This document shows positions 7,012 through 15,469 of a stretch of 25,816 nt of DNA, one piece after another. The position numbers and the translations under genes are program-made. Under the pieces are notes generated by a model. It saw nothing but the letters and a program-made list of their open reading frames with translations, had not been told where the DNA came from and did no database searches. Source of the stretch: Nitrososphaera_A sp036522495 (lineage in GTDB: Archaea > Thermoproteota > Nitrososphaeria > Nitrososphaerales > Nitrososphaeraceae); NCBI GenBank assembly GCA_036522495.1, contig DATDFS010000049.1:1-25816 (forward strand), given 5' to 3'. Numbering within the stretch: position 1 is the stretch's first letter; each line of letters starts with the position of its first letter.

Positions 7012-9762
7012 TCAATCATTCCAAAATCCACGCGTCATTACATACTGTCTTTCGGCTTCATATATATTTCGATATATCACTTCATCATCGATATAATTAC
7101 GAAGAATACGAGCTGCAGTATCTGCACCGATTCCATAACCAGCTAATACGATCAATGCTCTTCTACCGAAATTATTGATAAGTGATGCTACTTTCCACGC
7201 ACGGTCAAATTTGTGGTTTTCATCTGTGGATAATTTGCTTCCCGTGAGTCTTTTCACAATAATTTTAGCCAAGTTATCATCGGACAAGAAAGTTGTCGTG
7301 ATTAATTTAGATCGACACCTTGGGCAGGAAACAGTTTCTGGTATTTCATTTGTTTCCATAATTCGTTCCCACTTTCCACATCGAATGCAGATTAATTTAT
7401 GCTTTGTTTTTTCTAGTCTTTCCTTTATAAGTTCAATAATACCTTTTTCAATGCTGAGTGGTGTCGCAGAGAATTTTGTCGAATGCTCAAGAATCGGCTT
7501 AGCTAATTCAGAGAACTCATCTATATCAAACCAATGAAGTTTTATATTTCCGTCTTTTAAACCCATTAAGGTTTTTTGTGTTTGTGAAATGTCATATTTA
7601 TCATGTAGTAATTCTCTGACAGATTCTTTGCTGATCGGAGTCTTTGCGTATCTATCGTAAATCAAGCGGGCTGCTTTCTTATCATATAGTGCTTCTCTGC
7701 TAATCATACCAAATCTTTTTGCAACCATCCAAACTTTCCAGTTAATGTGGTGGGTTCCAGTAAATGAAGTGATAATAACCGCCTCAAAGTCGTAGGCGTC
7801 ATTAAAACTGGATTCAACATAACCTTTTCGTATTTTTGCACTTGAAGTCAGCATAATTCTATAAGGATCAGACCTTGTTTCCACCATGTAACCTAGCTGG
7901 GATGATAGTATTGTTGATAGTAATGATGCTAAGGTATTATTTACTTTTGAGCCAAAGGTTGAGTGAATTACAACCATATTTCTTGCCATTGAACTTTCTA
8001 CTACCATGTTTTTTGAATCCGGAACTACCTTTAATGAACTAATCGTGTCATCTATAATAGAAGTAGAAAGTTTTATCAATTTCTTCGCAGCCTGATTACG
8101 TATAACACCTACTTGTTCAGCAGTTTTATAGTCTACAGGGATCATCTCTCCAACCCAATACGGAATATTTATTGCTACGCCTTGTAACGGTTCAACATTT
8201 ACTTGCATTCTGGCCTCATCAACTGAAATAATTCTCCACTGCGAGCCTTTCAATACAAAGACATTTCCTTTCTCTCCATAATCGCCTACAAACTGCTGGT
8301 CTAGCATTCCAATTCTCCGCTTACTAATGGAATCTACAACTTCAAACTTCAAAACATGTGGGATCATAGACAGATTCTCAAAATAATATTTATAGGCCTT
8401 TAGCCTTAGTCTATATGATTTGTCTTCCCTGTCGTACTTGATTATACGGTTAGCGTCAAGAAGAACAAGACACCCTTCAAAATCATAAAAACTAATTCTA
8501 GAGAATGGATATGCCCTTGTTATTAGCTCAAAGGCATCATCAAGTCTAATTAGACTTCTTGTTTGCAGCGCCAACCCCACTAGATGATGAGCTACAACAT
8601 CCAAAGATCCATTATGCATTAACTGCTCTTCAATTGATCGTCTTTTCATTCTTCTGACGATTGCAAGCGCCTCTATCTCGTCATCTGGATTATTTGTTAC
8701 AATCAAACCTTTTGCGGAATTTCCATGCATGTGCCTGCTCCGACCAATCCTTTGCATTAATTTTGAAACTTGTCTTGGTGAACCGTAGTGGATTACAAGT
8801 TCTATTGAACCAATGTCTAAACCCAGTTCTAATGATGAAGTACAAACTACTACATCTACTAAACCTTCTCTTAATCTTTCCTCTGTCTCCTCCCGTACGT
8901 CCTTAGATAAAGATCCATGATGAACATCTACTTTGATATCATTTTGATTTTTCAAGATGGTGCCTATATATTCAGCTTCATCCCGCGTATTTGCAAATAG
9001 CAGTACTGAGCCCTCTATTTTATTTGATTTTATGTATTCAATCACAAAGCGAGCCACATTATTAATTGAACCCTTTACGAATTTAACATCAATATCGTAT
9101 CTTCTTACAGAGTTATCTACAATGACTGCATATTTTCTGCTAGTTCCAGAAATGAACTTGGCTGCCTCATCTAAATTGCCCAAGGTTGCCGAGAGACCTA
9201 TTCTTGTAACCTGTTGCAAACTCACCGCTTGTAATCTTTCAAGACCGACTGATAGATGTGCACCACGTTCATTTGAGACAAGTTCATGGACTTCATCAAC
9301 TATGATCCATTGCAGATCATTTAGCGCATCAATCATTTTCTTACTTGTTAGTACTACTGCAAGTGATTCAGGCGTAGTAATCAAAATGTCAGGAGGACTT
9401 TCCATAATCCTCTTTTTAGCAATAGTAGTTGTGTCACCATGTCGAATTTCTATCTTTAGCTTTTCAGATTCAGCATATTTAATAATTCGTCTAAATACAT
9501 CGTTATTCAAGGCCCTTAAAGGGGTAATATAGATTGCTCGAATCTTGCCTTGATGGTTTCCCTTATCAGTAGATAATATTTTGAAGACAGGCATTACTGC
9601 TGCCTCAGTTTTACCAGATCCTGTCGGAGCAACAAGTAAGCAATTAATTTTTCTTATAACAACTGGCAAAGATTTCTCTTGAATTGCCGTTAAAGAAGTG
9701 AAGCCCTCTCTTCTGAATTTTTCAATAGTTGAGTGATAAGCAGCTGTTACCCCATTATTCAA
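7012..9762 (-). CDS. lhr: Lhr-family superfamily 2 helicase
   Basis: A 916-residue SF2 ATP-dependent helicase. Walker A APTGSGKT at 45-52, ITPLRAL (motif Ia) at 79-85, TTPESL at 129-134, Walker B DEVH at 156-159 and SATLGN at 191-196 make RecA domain 1. Domain 2 has LELGLDIGSIELV and QRIGRSRH (motif VI). A winged-helix and a long Lhr-specific C-terminal region follow. Near the end is a four-Cys zinc motif (C792, C795, C813, C816), then a helical tail ending YVMTRGFWND. Lhr proteins unwind RNA or DNA in repair and RNA metabolism. The start is TTG (9760-9762), overlapping the stop of the small upstream gene, which suggests translational coupling. Domain order and length fit the family well. Confidence 0.92.
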   Translation of the reverse strand: MNNGVTAAYHSTIEKFRREGFTSLTAIQEKSLPVVIRKINCLLVAPTGSGKTEAAVMPVFKILSTDKGNHQGKIRAIYITPLRALNNDVFRRIIKYAESEKLKIEIRHGDTTTIAKKRIMESPPDILITTPESLAVVLTSKKMIDALNDLQWIIVDEVHELVSNERGAHLSVGLERLQAVSLQQVTRIGLSATLGNLDEAAKFISGTSRKYAVIVDNSVRRYDIDVKFVKGSINNVARFVIEYIKSNKIEGSVLLFANTRDEAEYIGTILKNQNDIKVDVHHGSLSKDVREETEERLREGLVDVVVCTSSLELGLDIGSIELVIHYGSPRQVSKLMQRIGRSRHMHGNSAKGLIVTNNPDDEIEALAIVRRMKRRSIEEQLMHNGSLDVVAHHLVGLALQTRSLIRLDDAFELITRAYPFSRISFYDFEGCLVLLDANRIIKYDREDKSYRLRLKAYKYYFENLSMIPHVLKFEVVDSISKRRIGMLDQQFVGDYGEKGNVFVLKGSQWRIISVDEARMQVNVEPLQGVAINIPYWVGEMIPVDYKTAEQVGVIRNQAAKKLIKLSTSIIDDTISSLKVVPDSKNMVVESSMARNMVVIHSTFGSKVNNTLASLLSTILSSQLGYMVETRSDPYRIMLTSSAKIRKGYVESSFNDAYDFEAVIITSFTGTHHINWKVWMVAKRFGMISREALYDKKAARLIYDRYAKTPISKESVRELLHDKYDISQTQKTLMGLKDGNIKLHWFDIDEFSELAKPILEHSTKFSATPLSIEKGIIELIKERLEKTKHKLICIRCGKWERIMETNEIPETVSCPRCRSKLITTTFLSDDNLAKIIVKRLTGSKLSTDENHKFDRAWKVASLINNFGRRALIVLAGYGIGADTAARILRNYIDDEVIYRNIYEAERQYVMTRGFWND

Positions 9763-9913
9763 TGGCAGAAGACGTTCCTTGTTGTTGTCGAGGATATTGT
9801 TTTGTTTTAGAGCTTGATCTTCCGTAAACCATTATTGCAAAGAGACCAGTGATAAACAGTCCCACTGCAACCCATACAAAGGAGTCAAAATTTATAATCA
9901 TGTCAGTTGTCAT
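9755..9913 (-). CDS. Micro-protein with one membrane helix, overlapping lhr
   Basis: A 52-residue frame starts MTTDMIINFD, continues with a hydrophobic helix (FVWVAVGLFITGLFAIMVYG, about residues 12-31) and ends in a polar basic/Gln tail (SSSKTKQYPRQQQGTS). An internal Met at residue 5 is an alternative start. The TAA (9755-9757) lies just inside lhr, past its TTG start, so the two frames overlap by 8 nt and are probably co-transcribed. The clean layout of acidic N-terminus, one helix and basic tail gives N-out/C-in topology by the positive-inside rule. No function can be assigned. It could tether the downstream product or act independently. Supported by context and composition only. Confidence 0.6.
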   Translation of the reverse strand: MTTDMIINFDSFVWVAVGLFITGLFAIMVYGRSSSKTKQYPRQQQGTSSAIE

Positions 9914-10231
9914 CTACATTTGTCAAGCTAGTCAATGACAAATATATTCGTTTTAAACTGGTAGTCAAAATGTACGTATGACAATCCATTCTCCACGTTG
10001 AACTGCAATGACCTACTTCAAATAAATTGCATGAGTGGTTCATACCATCATCATGATACCTGCAACGGATAAGGATTATAACGATAGTTATAAAAGCAAG
10101 AGAAAATTCCTACAAGTGAGGAAGAAATATAACTCTAAAATCACCTGGTCAGTGAATGACTTTTGACCAGTAGGACTATTTGACCACGATGCTGGTTTTA
10201 TCTATACTTTAATAGTAAAGAAGATGGATTC
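9914..10231. other. Gene-free stretch between the divergent lhr unit and sepF
   Basis: No gene is convincing; a 37-codon Lys-rich plus frame at 10053-10166 has no supporting feature. The right half holds repeated TTTGACCA half-sites (see 10145-10187) and, near 10200, an A/T-rich TATA-like element serving sepF. Confidence 0.4.
10145..10187. promoter_or_regulatory. Candidate operator cluster upstream of sepF
   Basis: CTGGTCA (10145-10151) and TGACCAG (10164-10170) form a perfect 7-bp inverted repeat with a 12-nt spacer. The word TTTGACCA occurs at 10162-10169 and again at 10179-10186, 17 nt apart. The cluster lies 45-87 nt before the sepF ATG, just upstream of a TATA-like stretch, which is where archaeal activators bind. 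The binding protein is unknown. Confidence 0.35.
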
Positions 10232-10510
10232 ATGCAAACACAAAAATCACCAATCTATTTGAAAGCAATAACTATACGAGATATTAACGATATGCCCAGT
10301 ATTAAGGATGAGGTCAAGAAAGACATAATTCTTATTTTACGAGTTACACCATTAGCACAAAAAGACGTTGAAGAGCTTCGAAAGATAATCGAAGAACTTT
10401 ACAGATACGTTCGGTCGACCGGTGGAGATATTGCCAGATTGGGTGAAGAGCGAGTTGTAGTGACACCTCCAAGTGTTAAAATCTGGCGCGAATCTTATGA
10501 TTTGAAGTAA
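10232..10510 (+). CDS. sepF: SepF-like cell division protein
   Basis: A 92-residue protein that matches archaeal SepF in length and layout: YLKAITIRDI (strand and start of the SepF core), a helix with IKDEVKKDIILILRVTPL, a helix with KDVEELRKIIEELYRYV, then GGDIARLGEERVVVTPPSVKIW. SepF binds FtsZ and the membrane and anchors the Z-ring in archaea that have FtsZ. In Nitrososphaeria, which divide mainly with CdvABC, its role is less clear. The short N-terminus may carry the membrane-contact helix. It is transcribed alone toward the FttA-like gene and has a possible operator cluster upstream. Assignment is by recognisable core motifs. Confidence 0.86.
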   Translation: MQTQKSPIYLKAITIRDINDMPSIKDEVKKDIILILRVTPLAQKDVEELRKIIEELYRYVRSTGGDIARLGEERVVVTPPSVKIWRESYDLK

Positions 10511-10523
10511 TTTTCCCAATAAT

Positions 10524-10540
10524 CCTTTTTGATAAAAAGG
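10524..10540 (+). terminator. Short hairpin between convergent genes
   Basis: CCTTTTT-GAT-AAAAAGG, a 7-bp perfect stem with a 3-nt loop, follows the sepF stop by 13 nt and lies before the convergent FttA-like gene. Archaeal termination mainly uses U-tracts rather than hairpins, so the T-run may be the active part. Function is inference. Confidence 0.3.
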
Positions 10541-10591
10541 CAATATTATTCCTCATCATAATAACCGGTTAACGGAAATTAACGGAAATAA

Positions 10592-12475
10592 TCATAGTAA
10601 TTTTATTGCCTCTTGTACTAATGGGTGCTGAGTTTGTATTTTGAATATCTTGTTGATTGAGCTGGCTAAATTCTGTATTTTGTTTCGCTCTCCATGATTA
10701 ACTAATACTCGTTGGAGCTTTGGTCTAAGTCTATTAATATAGGCTATCAATTGATTATAATCGCTATGCGTATTGAATCCCCAAACCTTCTCAATCTGAC
10801 AATTGATTTTGATGTTTCGATTATTAATGGTTACTTGCCGGCTTCCATCTAGAATAATCTTCCCCGGTGTCCCCGCTGCCTGAAATGATGCTAGAATTAA
10901 CTTATTTTTAGGGTTGTCAGAAATTTGTCCAAGATATTCTACTGACGGCCCGCAAATTAACATTGAAGAGGGAGCTAGAATTATTGCAGGCTCTTCCTCC
11001 TCTAGGGTTTCGGATTCAATGGTTACAAATTGTTTTGAGCGGAAAGGATTTTCTTCACCTCGCAGAATTATATGCTTTATTTCTTTTGAGAGGTATTCTG
11101 GATAGGATTCATATATAGAGGTAGCATCAGTAATGATCTTCTCAACCAATACTTTCGTCTCGGTAATTTTGCCAGTTTTCATATACCTATTAATTGATAA
11201 AATAAGCTCTTGGGACAATCCAATTGATGACACTGGAATCAAGACCTTTCCATTTTCCAAAATAGTCTTGTTTATGCTATCAATAAGATGTATATCCGTC
11301 TCCCCACGCTGCGGAAAAACATCTTCCTTACCGCCATATGTACTTTCAATGATTATGCTCTCAACTCTGGGAAAATTCCATGAGGCATTTTCGAGTGAAG
11401 ACGTTTTCCCAAATTTTATATCCCCCGTATAAACAACATTGTGATCTCCGTTTCCAATGTGTAAATGGATTGATGCAGAACCTAAAATATGGCCAGAATT
11501 ACTAAGCATAAGTTTTACATCTGGAGAGATATCGGTAACGGTTCCAAAGCTAAGAGGAATTGTATGCATTATTACGTCGTCTATATCTTTGTCAGAATAT
11601 AGTTTTGTGTCAGTATTCCTAATATACTCTCTTTGCAACAAATTCATTAGTGGTAGTGTGGGCTCTGAACAATATACTGGCCCTCTATATCCATACTTGA
11701 ATAGCGAAGGCAAGAAACCTGTGTGATCAAGATGGGCATGGCTCAAAACTATTGCATCAATCTCATTAACTCCTAATCCAGTAATATCGAATCTTGGTAA
11801 GCTGATTAATGGATCTTTGCTTGATACATTGATCCCGCAGTCAAGTAAAATTTTGCTTTCATGTGTAGACAGTAACATGGAAGAACGTCCTATCTCTCCA
11901 AAGCCGCCTAGCGTTATTAAACTAGCTTCTGTCATTTCATCGAGTTTTGATCTGAAAATCTTCTCTCCAACTTCTTTGTAAAAGTGAATTCGCTTATTTG
12001 CTGTATTATAGAGAATTTGATGGATACTTCTAACGGTAGACATTTCTTGAGGAGCTTTTCTAAATCTTATTTTCCATCCTGTTTTTTCCACAAGGTCAAT
12101 GCTATCAAAATCCTCACCTGTGTTGACAAGTAATGAAGGTTTTTCGACGAATATCAGAATCTCTCCTAATGCCTGATCAAAGAAAGTTTCAATCATACCC
12201 GCCTCTTTGGGAATAGCCTTGTTCAAAATTTCAATAGATTCCTCTTCCGATTTTCGTATTGATTCGTCTGTACGAACAACAATTCTTTTCTTTATTGTAT
12301 TTACCATATTAGAAACGACTTGGGCATTCTGTATTAGATAGCTCGGGTTCTTAGAATAAAGAGCAATTCGTGGACCCTCATACTCAACTTTGGTAAGTCC
12401 AGACTCACTGGGAAGACTGTGCAGTATTACTGCCATAATATTTTGGCTTGCAGATTCATGGGATTTATATTGCAT
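10592..12475 (-). CDS. FttA/aCPSF1-like KH-MBL-beta-CASP ribonuclease, divergent
   Basis: A 627-residue protein with the aCPSF1 architecture: KH-like N-terminal region (1-180), metallo-beta-lactamase core with HAHLDH (246-251), GHILGS (328-333) and TGD (350-352), a beta-CASP domain (about 400-545), and closing motifs HSD (570-572) and NHGE (593-596). All expected zinc ligands are present, so nuclease activity is plausible. FttA terminates transcription by cutting the nascent RNA after U-tracts. Differences from the usual family sequence: the second KH domain lacks its GxxG loop (EKPSLLVNTGED where EKPG.VIGK.G is expected), and the beta-CASP motifs read PVSSIGLSQE and SSMLICGPS. It may be a paralogue, with the standard FttA elsewhere. 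Alone on its strand, convergent with sepF. Confidence 0.86.
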   Translation of the reverse strand: MQYKSHESASQNIMAVILHSLPSESGLTKVEYEGPRIALYSKNPSYLIQNAQVVSNMVNTIKKRIVVRTDESIRKSEEESIEILNKAIPKEAGMIETFFDQALGEILIFVEKPSLLVNTGEDFDSIDLVEKTGWKIRFRKAPQEMSTVRSIHQILYNTANKRIHFYKEVGEKIFRSKLDEMTEASLITLGGFGEIGRSSMLLSTHESKILLDCGINVSSKDPLISLPRFDITGLGVNEIDAIVLSHAHLDHTGFLPSLFKYGYRGPVYCSEPTLPLMNLLQREYIRNTDTKLYSDKDIDDVIMHTIPLSFGTVTDISPDVKLMLSNSGHILGSASIHLHIGNGDHNVVYTGDIKFGKTSSLENASWNFPRVESIIIESTYGGKEDVFPQRGETDIHLIDSINKTILENGKVLIPVSSIGLSQELILSINRYMKTGKITETKVLVEKIITDATSIYESYPEYLSKEIKHIILRGEENPFRSKQFVTIESETLEEEEPAIILAPSSMLICGPSVEYLGQISDNPKNKLILASFQAAGTPGKIILDGSRQVTINNRNIKINCQIEKVWGFNTHSDYNQLIAYINRLRPKLQRVLVNHGERNKIQNLASSINKIFKIQTQHPLVQEAIKLL

Positions 12476-12682
12476 ATAAATTCAAACACGGAATATTGAG
12501 TTATTAATTAACACAGAATGAATCATACCAGATAATACGTTTCTCGATGAGCAATTCCATTTAAAGAATGTTTCGTTTTAACGCCAAGATCAATGAACAA
12601 ACAAATAAAATATAGACGAATTTAGTTAGTAAACATTAAAGTTGAAATACTAAGTCGATTTATACTATCTTACTGATATAGT

Positions 12683-13102
12683 TTGGAAAATAGAGATTCG
12701 CGTGCTAGTGGTCAAAGAGGAGGATATGGAGATAGCGGAAGCACTGACGGTGGTTACCGCAGCGGAGGAGGATATGGAGGAAGAGGACGTGGTGGTTTTG
12801 GAGGTCCAAGGCCATTCAGACCCGCGCCAGTCAAAGTAGGGGAAGAGTTTGAAGTAAAGATTGAATCTATGAGCAAAAGAGGCGATGCCGGTGTAGCGAA
12901 AGTGGAGGGCTTAGTGATCTTTGTAGCAGGTACAAAAGTTGGAGATACTGTTAAAATAAGAATTACAAAGGTTGGAAGAGGATATGCTACTGCCGAAATT
13001 GCAAGCCAATCTGAAAGCGCCAGCACTGGGACAACAATAGCACCGGTAGAAGAGGATGAACCATCGGCAGAAAAGGATGAACCAACAACTGATGATCAAT
13101 AA
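12683..13102 (+). CDS. TRAM-domain protein with Gly/Arg-rich N-terminus
   Basis: A 139-residue protein in three parts. Residues 5-45 are Gly/Arg/Ser-rich with RGG, GGYGGRGRGG-type repeats, a hallmark of flexible RNA-binding tails. Residues 49-107 are a TRAM domain: VGEEFEVKIESMSKRGDAG, then VEGLVIFVAGTKVGD and VKIRITKVGRGYATAEI, the beta-barrel that binds RNA in tRNA-modifying enzymes and in free-standing archaeal TRAM proteins. Residues 110-139 are acidic (EEDEPSAEKDEP). Free TRAM proteins in archaea have been proposed as cold-shock-type RNA chaperones. The start is TTG; there is no ATG before residue 63. A TATA-like stretch lies at 12607-12615, and another at 12659-12666 sits too close to the start to fit it. 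The RGG-TRAM-acidic order is seen directly; the role is inferred. Confidence 0.87.
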   Translation: MENRDSRASGQRGGYGDSGSTDGGYRSGGGYGGRGRGGFGGPRPFRPAPVKVGEEFEVKIESMSKRGDAGVAKVEGLVIFVAGTKVGDTVKIRITKVGRGYATAEIASQSESASTGTTIAPVEEDEPSAEKDEPTTDDQ

Positions 13103-13178
13103 GGCTTGAGATCAAGGAATACAAGGTGGAGCTTACGTAGTTAATTTCTTATTCTTTTATTAGTGTATACTACCAAGA

Positions 13179-13186
13179 TTAAATAA
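13179..13186 (+). promoter_or_regulatory. TATA box of egsA, supporting a leaderless ATG start
   Basis: TTAAATAA is centred about 26 nt before the ATG at 13209, the normal archaeal TATA-to-start-site distance. This argues for a leaderless mRNA beginning at that ATG rather than at the TTG three bases earlier. Confidence 0.4.
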
Positions 13187-13208
13187 ATCCCACTCGTACG
13201 GTCTTTTG

Positions 13209-14273
13209 ATGAGCTTGCCGCCTACTCATTTAATGGAATTGCCGCGGAAGATACTGATAGGGGACGGAGTAATCTCCCAACTTGGCTCCTTTATTATGGA
13301 TCTTGATGATAATGCCTCAAAGGTTGCAATTATAACAGGTAACAATGTTAAAGCAAGGGCAGGCATGCCCTGCAAGTCATCGTTTTTTGAATCTTCTTTA
13401 CAAGATTCATGGTACATTGTCAACGATGCATCCATGGATTCAGTAAATAAACTACAAATCAAGATTAGGGACTCTATTCCAGATTTTATTATTGGTCTTG
13501 GTGGCGGACGCTCTGTTGACGTAGCCAAAATGACTGCATTTAAATTAAATAAACCATTAGTTAGTGTGCCTACTTCGGCCTCCCATGATGGAATATCTAG
13601 CCCATTTGTTTCAATAAGAGGCACTGATAAGCCACATTCAGTCAAAGTAAATACACCGATCGGGGTACTAGCCGATACTCGCCTACTTTCTGAAGCACCA
13701 ATGCGATTGTTGGCAAGCGGATGCGGAGACCTTGTTGCAAAGTTAACCGCAGTTAAAGACTGGGAAATTTCAAGGGATGAAAAGAACGAATACTTTGGAA
13801 GCTATGCTGCCAACCTTGCATATATGAGTGCAAAAATTATTTTAGATGATTCACAAAAATTACTTCAAAAAAATGGATTTGGTGTTAGAACAATTGTGGA
13901 GGCGTTAATCAGTGCAGGAGTTGCAGCCTGTATTGCAGGAAGTAGTAGACCATGTTCTGGAGCAGAACATCTCTTTAGTCATGCACTAGAATATATTGCA
14001 GGTCAGAACTGTGGATTACATGGCGAACGTGTTGGTTTGGGTACTATTATGATGGCCAAACTACATGGTCTTAATTGGGAAAGAATAGTTGAAACATTGG
14101 AAAATGTTGGTGCTCCAACAAAGGCAGAGCAGATCAAATTAAATGAAGACCAAGTAATCAGATCGCTACTAACTGCACAGTCACTTAGACCTGATAGGTA
14201 TACAATTCTTAGCAAATTAAAACTAGATAAACAATCCGCATTGGAGCTGGCTAAATCTGTATATGTCATTTAA
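13209..14273 (+). CDS. egsA: sn-Glycerol-1-phosphate dehydrogenase
   Basis: A 354-residue enzyme that reduces dihydroxyacetone phosphate to sn-glycerol-1-phosphate with NAD(P)H, the stereospecific first step of archaeal membrane lipid backbones. Residue numbers here count from the in-frame TTG at 13206. Visible marks: IGDGVISQLG at the N-terminus, the nucleotide-binding IIGLGGGRSVDVAK at about 95-108, SASHDGISSPF (about 124-134), SGCGDLVAK with the likely zinc ligand D175, GAEHLFSHALE with H255, and LHGERVGLGT with H272. Length and motif order match archaeal G1P dehydrogenases. I chose the ATG at 13209 because the TATA box spacing fits it; the TTG would add one residue. It follows the TRAM gene by about 100 bp with its own promoter. 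Confidence 0.94.
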   Translation: MSLPPTHLMELPRKILIGDGVISQLGSFIMDLDDNASKVAIITGNNVKARAGMPCKSSFFESSLQDSWYIVNDASMDSVNKLQIKIRDSIPDFIIGLGGGRSVDVAKMTAFKLNKPLVSVPTSASHDGISSPFVSIRGTDKPHSVKVNTPIGVLADTRLLSEAPMRLLASGCGDLVAKLTAVKDWEISRDEKNEYFGSYAANLAYMSAKIILDDSQKLLQKNGFGVRTIVEALISAGVAACIAGSSRPCSGAEHLFSHALEYIAGQNCGLHGERVGLGTIMMAKLHGLNWERIVETLENVGAPTKAEQIKLNEDQVIRSLLTAQSLRPDRYTILSKLKLDKQSALELAKSVYVI

Positions 14274-14340
14274 GGAACGTTTAAAACCAATAGTAAAAAC
14301 CTTCAAGTAAATATTTTAAAGTTATTTGAATATTCCTTAC

Positions 14341-14538
14341 TTATTCAAGATTAATTGAAAGCATGTTTCCATCTATTTCGTCTTCCAGTTTATACTGAGT
14401 GGATGATGAACCAGATCTTAATTTCACATTAAACGTAACTTTAGAAGATGGAGGATTCAAGGTTGATTCATTTGATGAGCCTCTAATAGCATTAGAGAAT
14501 TTGAGATCATCCGACCTGTTAATCTTAAATATTAAAAT
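14341..14538 (-). CDS. Possible small protein without a standard start codon
   Basis: A clean minus-strand frame ends at the TAA (14341-14343) and stays open up to about 14640. Its downstream part looks like real protein: INRSDDLKFSNAIRG, SSKVTFNVKLRSG, YKLEDEIDGNMLSINLE, alternating hydrophobic residues typical of beta strands. No ATG, GTG or TTG occurs in frame before the coding-like part; an ATT at 14536-14538 or a later ATA would be needed, or the 5' end has decayed. A TATA-like GATTTAAAA lies roughly 25 nt upstream of the ATT. It follows the FKBP gene on the same strand and is convergent with egsA. Unrecognised; could be a remnant. Confidence 0.33.
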   Translation of the reverse strand: MLIFKINRSDDLKFSNAIRGSSNESTLNPPSSKVTFNVKLRSGSSSTQYKLEDEIDGNMLSINLE

Positions 14539-14644
14539 GCCAAAGATATATGGTTTTAAATCATATGTAGATAGGTAATAAAATAGGATCCAGATGTTGA
14601 CATCTAGAATATAAATCCCGAAGAGAGATATTTCGAATTTTTAG

Positions 14645-15403
14645 TTATGCAGGCTTATTTTCAATAGTAGTGTTTACTGGTTTTTCTTCAGGTTTTGATT
14701 GTTGTTGTGATTGTGGCGGTGTTGATTGCTTGTAACTTTCAATGAATTTGATATTATTCAAGGTAGTTACAAATTTGAAGATATCATTTGCTACTGCGCG
14801 CTTGATAACTTGCAATCCTTCAGATAGAAAAGTTTCTTCTGACAATTCGATTTCTAAAACTGATTCTTCAAGTTTGAATCTTATCTTTTCTTCATCAATC
14901 GGCAATCTTCTTTTTATTAAAGACATTATCTTATCGGTGTCGTTCTCAAGCTTCTTTAGTATGTCAACGTCATATGACAAAGTTCGTCCTGCAAACCTAT
15001 GATTAAAGTCAAGCTGAACTCTTCCGGATCCTATATGTCTGACGATTCCCGGACGCTCAAACATTTCAACTATATCGCCTACCTTTACGTCGTCTGCTTT
15101 CTCACCTAACTTTCGCTGTGGAACCATCCTCACCTTATTTGGATCCCTCTCACCAAAGCCTTTGTCAGGAGTAATTTCAATGCTTAGTTTATCACCCAAG
15201 TTAGCACTTGCTAAAGCCTCATCTAATCCTTTTAGAACCCATCCTTCGCCAATAGATACGAGCCTCGGCTCATACCTGCGAGTTGGATCGTAGAGATCAG
15301 ATTTTCTGGCCTCCTCTTCATTAGTGGTTTCGAAAATTTCATTAGTATCCTTAACTTTGGCAGTATAATCTACTAATACAAGGGAACCTTTCTCCAGAGT
15401 CAT
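14645..15403 (-). CDS. FKBP-type peptidyl-prolyl isomerase, SlyD-like with C-terminal domain
   Basis: A 252-residue cytosolic foldase. The FKBP core is split as in SlyD: EKGSLVLVDYTAKVKDTNEI, then the long loop around YEPRLVSIGEGWVLKGLDEAL, followed by ITPDKGFGERDP. The inserted-in-flap chaperone domain lies at about residues 85-140 (VKVGDIVEM..RHIGSGRVQLDFNH). The core then closes with FAGRTLSYDVDILK. A further 90 residues (LPIDEEKIRFKLEESVLEIE...) match the long archaeal FKBPs, and the last 30 are a Pro/Gln-rich tail. It speeds prolyl isomerisation and holds unfolded chains. A TATA-like stretch (CTTAATATAAGG on the minus strand) lies about 35 nt before the ATG, so it can be transcribed independently of the upstream aminotransferase gene. 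Confidence 0.9.
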   Translation of the reverse strand: MTLEKGSLVLVDYTAKVKDTNEIFETTNEEEARKSDLYDPTRRYEPRLVSIGEGWVLKGLDEALASANLGDKLSIEITPDKGFGERDPNKVRMVPQRKLGEKADDVKVGDIVEMFERPGIVRHIGSGRVQLDFNHRFAGRTLSYDVDILKKLENDTDKIMSLIKRRLPIDEEKIRFKLEESVLEIELSEETFLSEGLQVIKRAVANDIFKFVTTLNNIKFIESYKQSTPPQSQQQSKPEEKPVNTTIENKPA

Positions 15404-15469
15404 GAAATTCGCTATTGAATTACCTTATATTAAGTTTAATTAGATATACATTGAATTTTAATAGCACCA

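Noticed and set aside
10053..10166. 37-codon Lys-rich plus frame upstream of sepF
   Set aside because: No conserved features and it overlaps the operator-like repeats.
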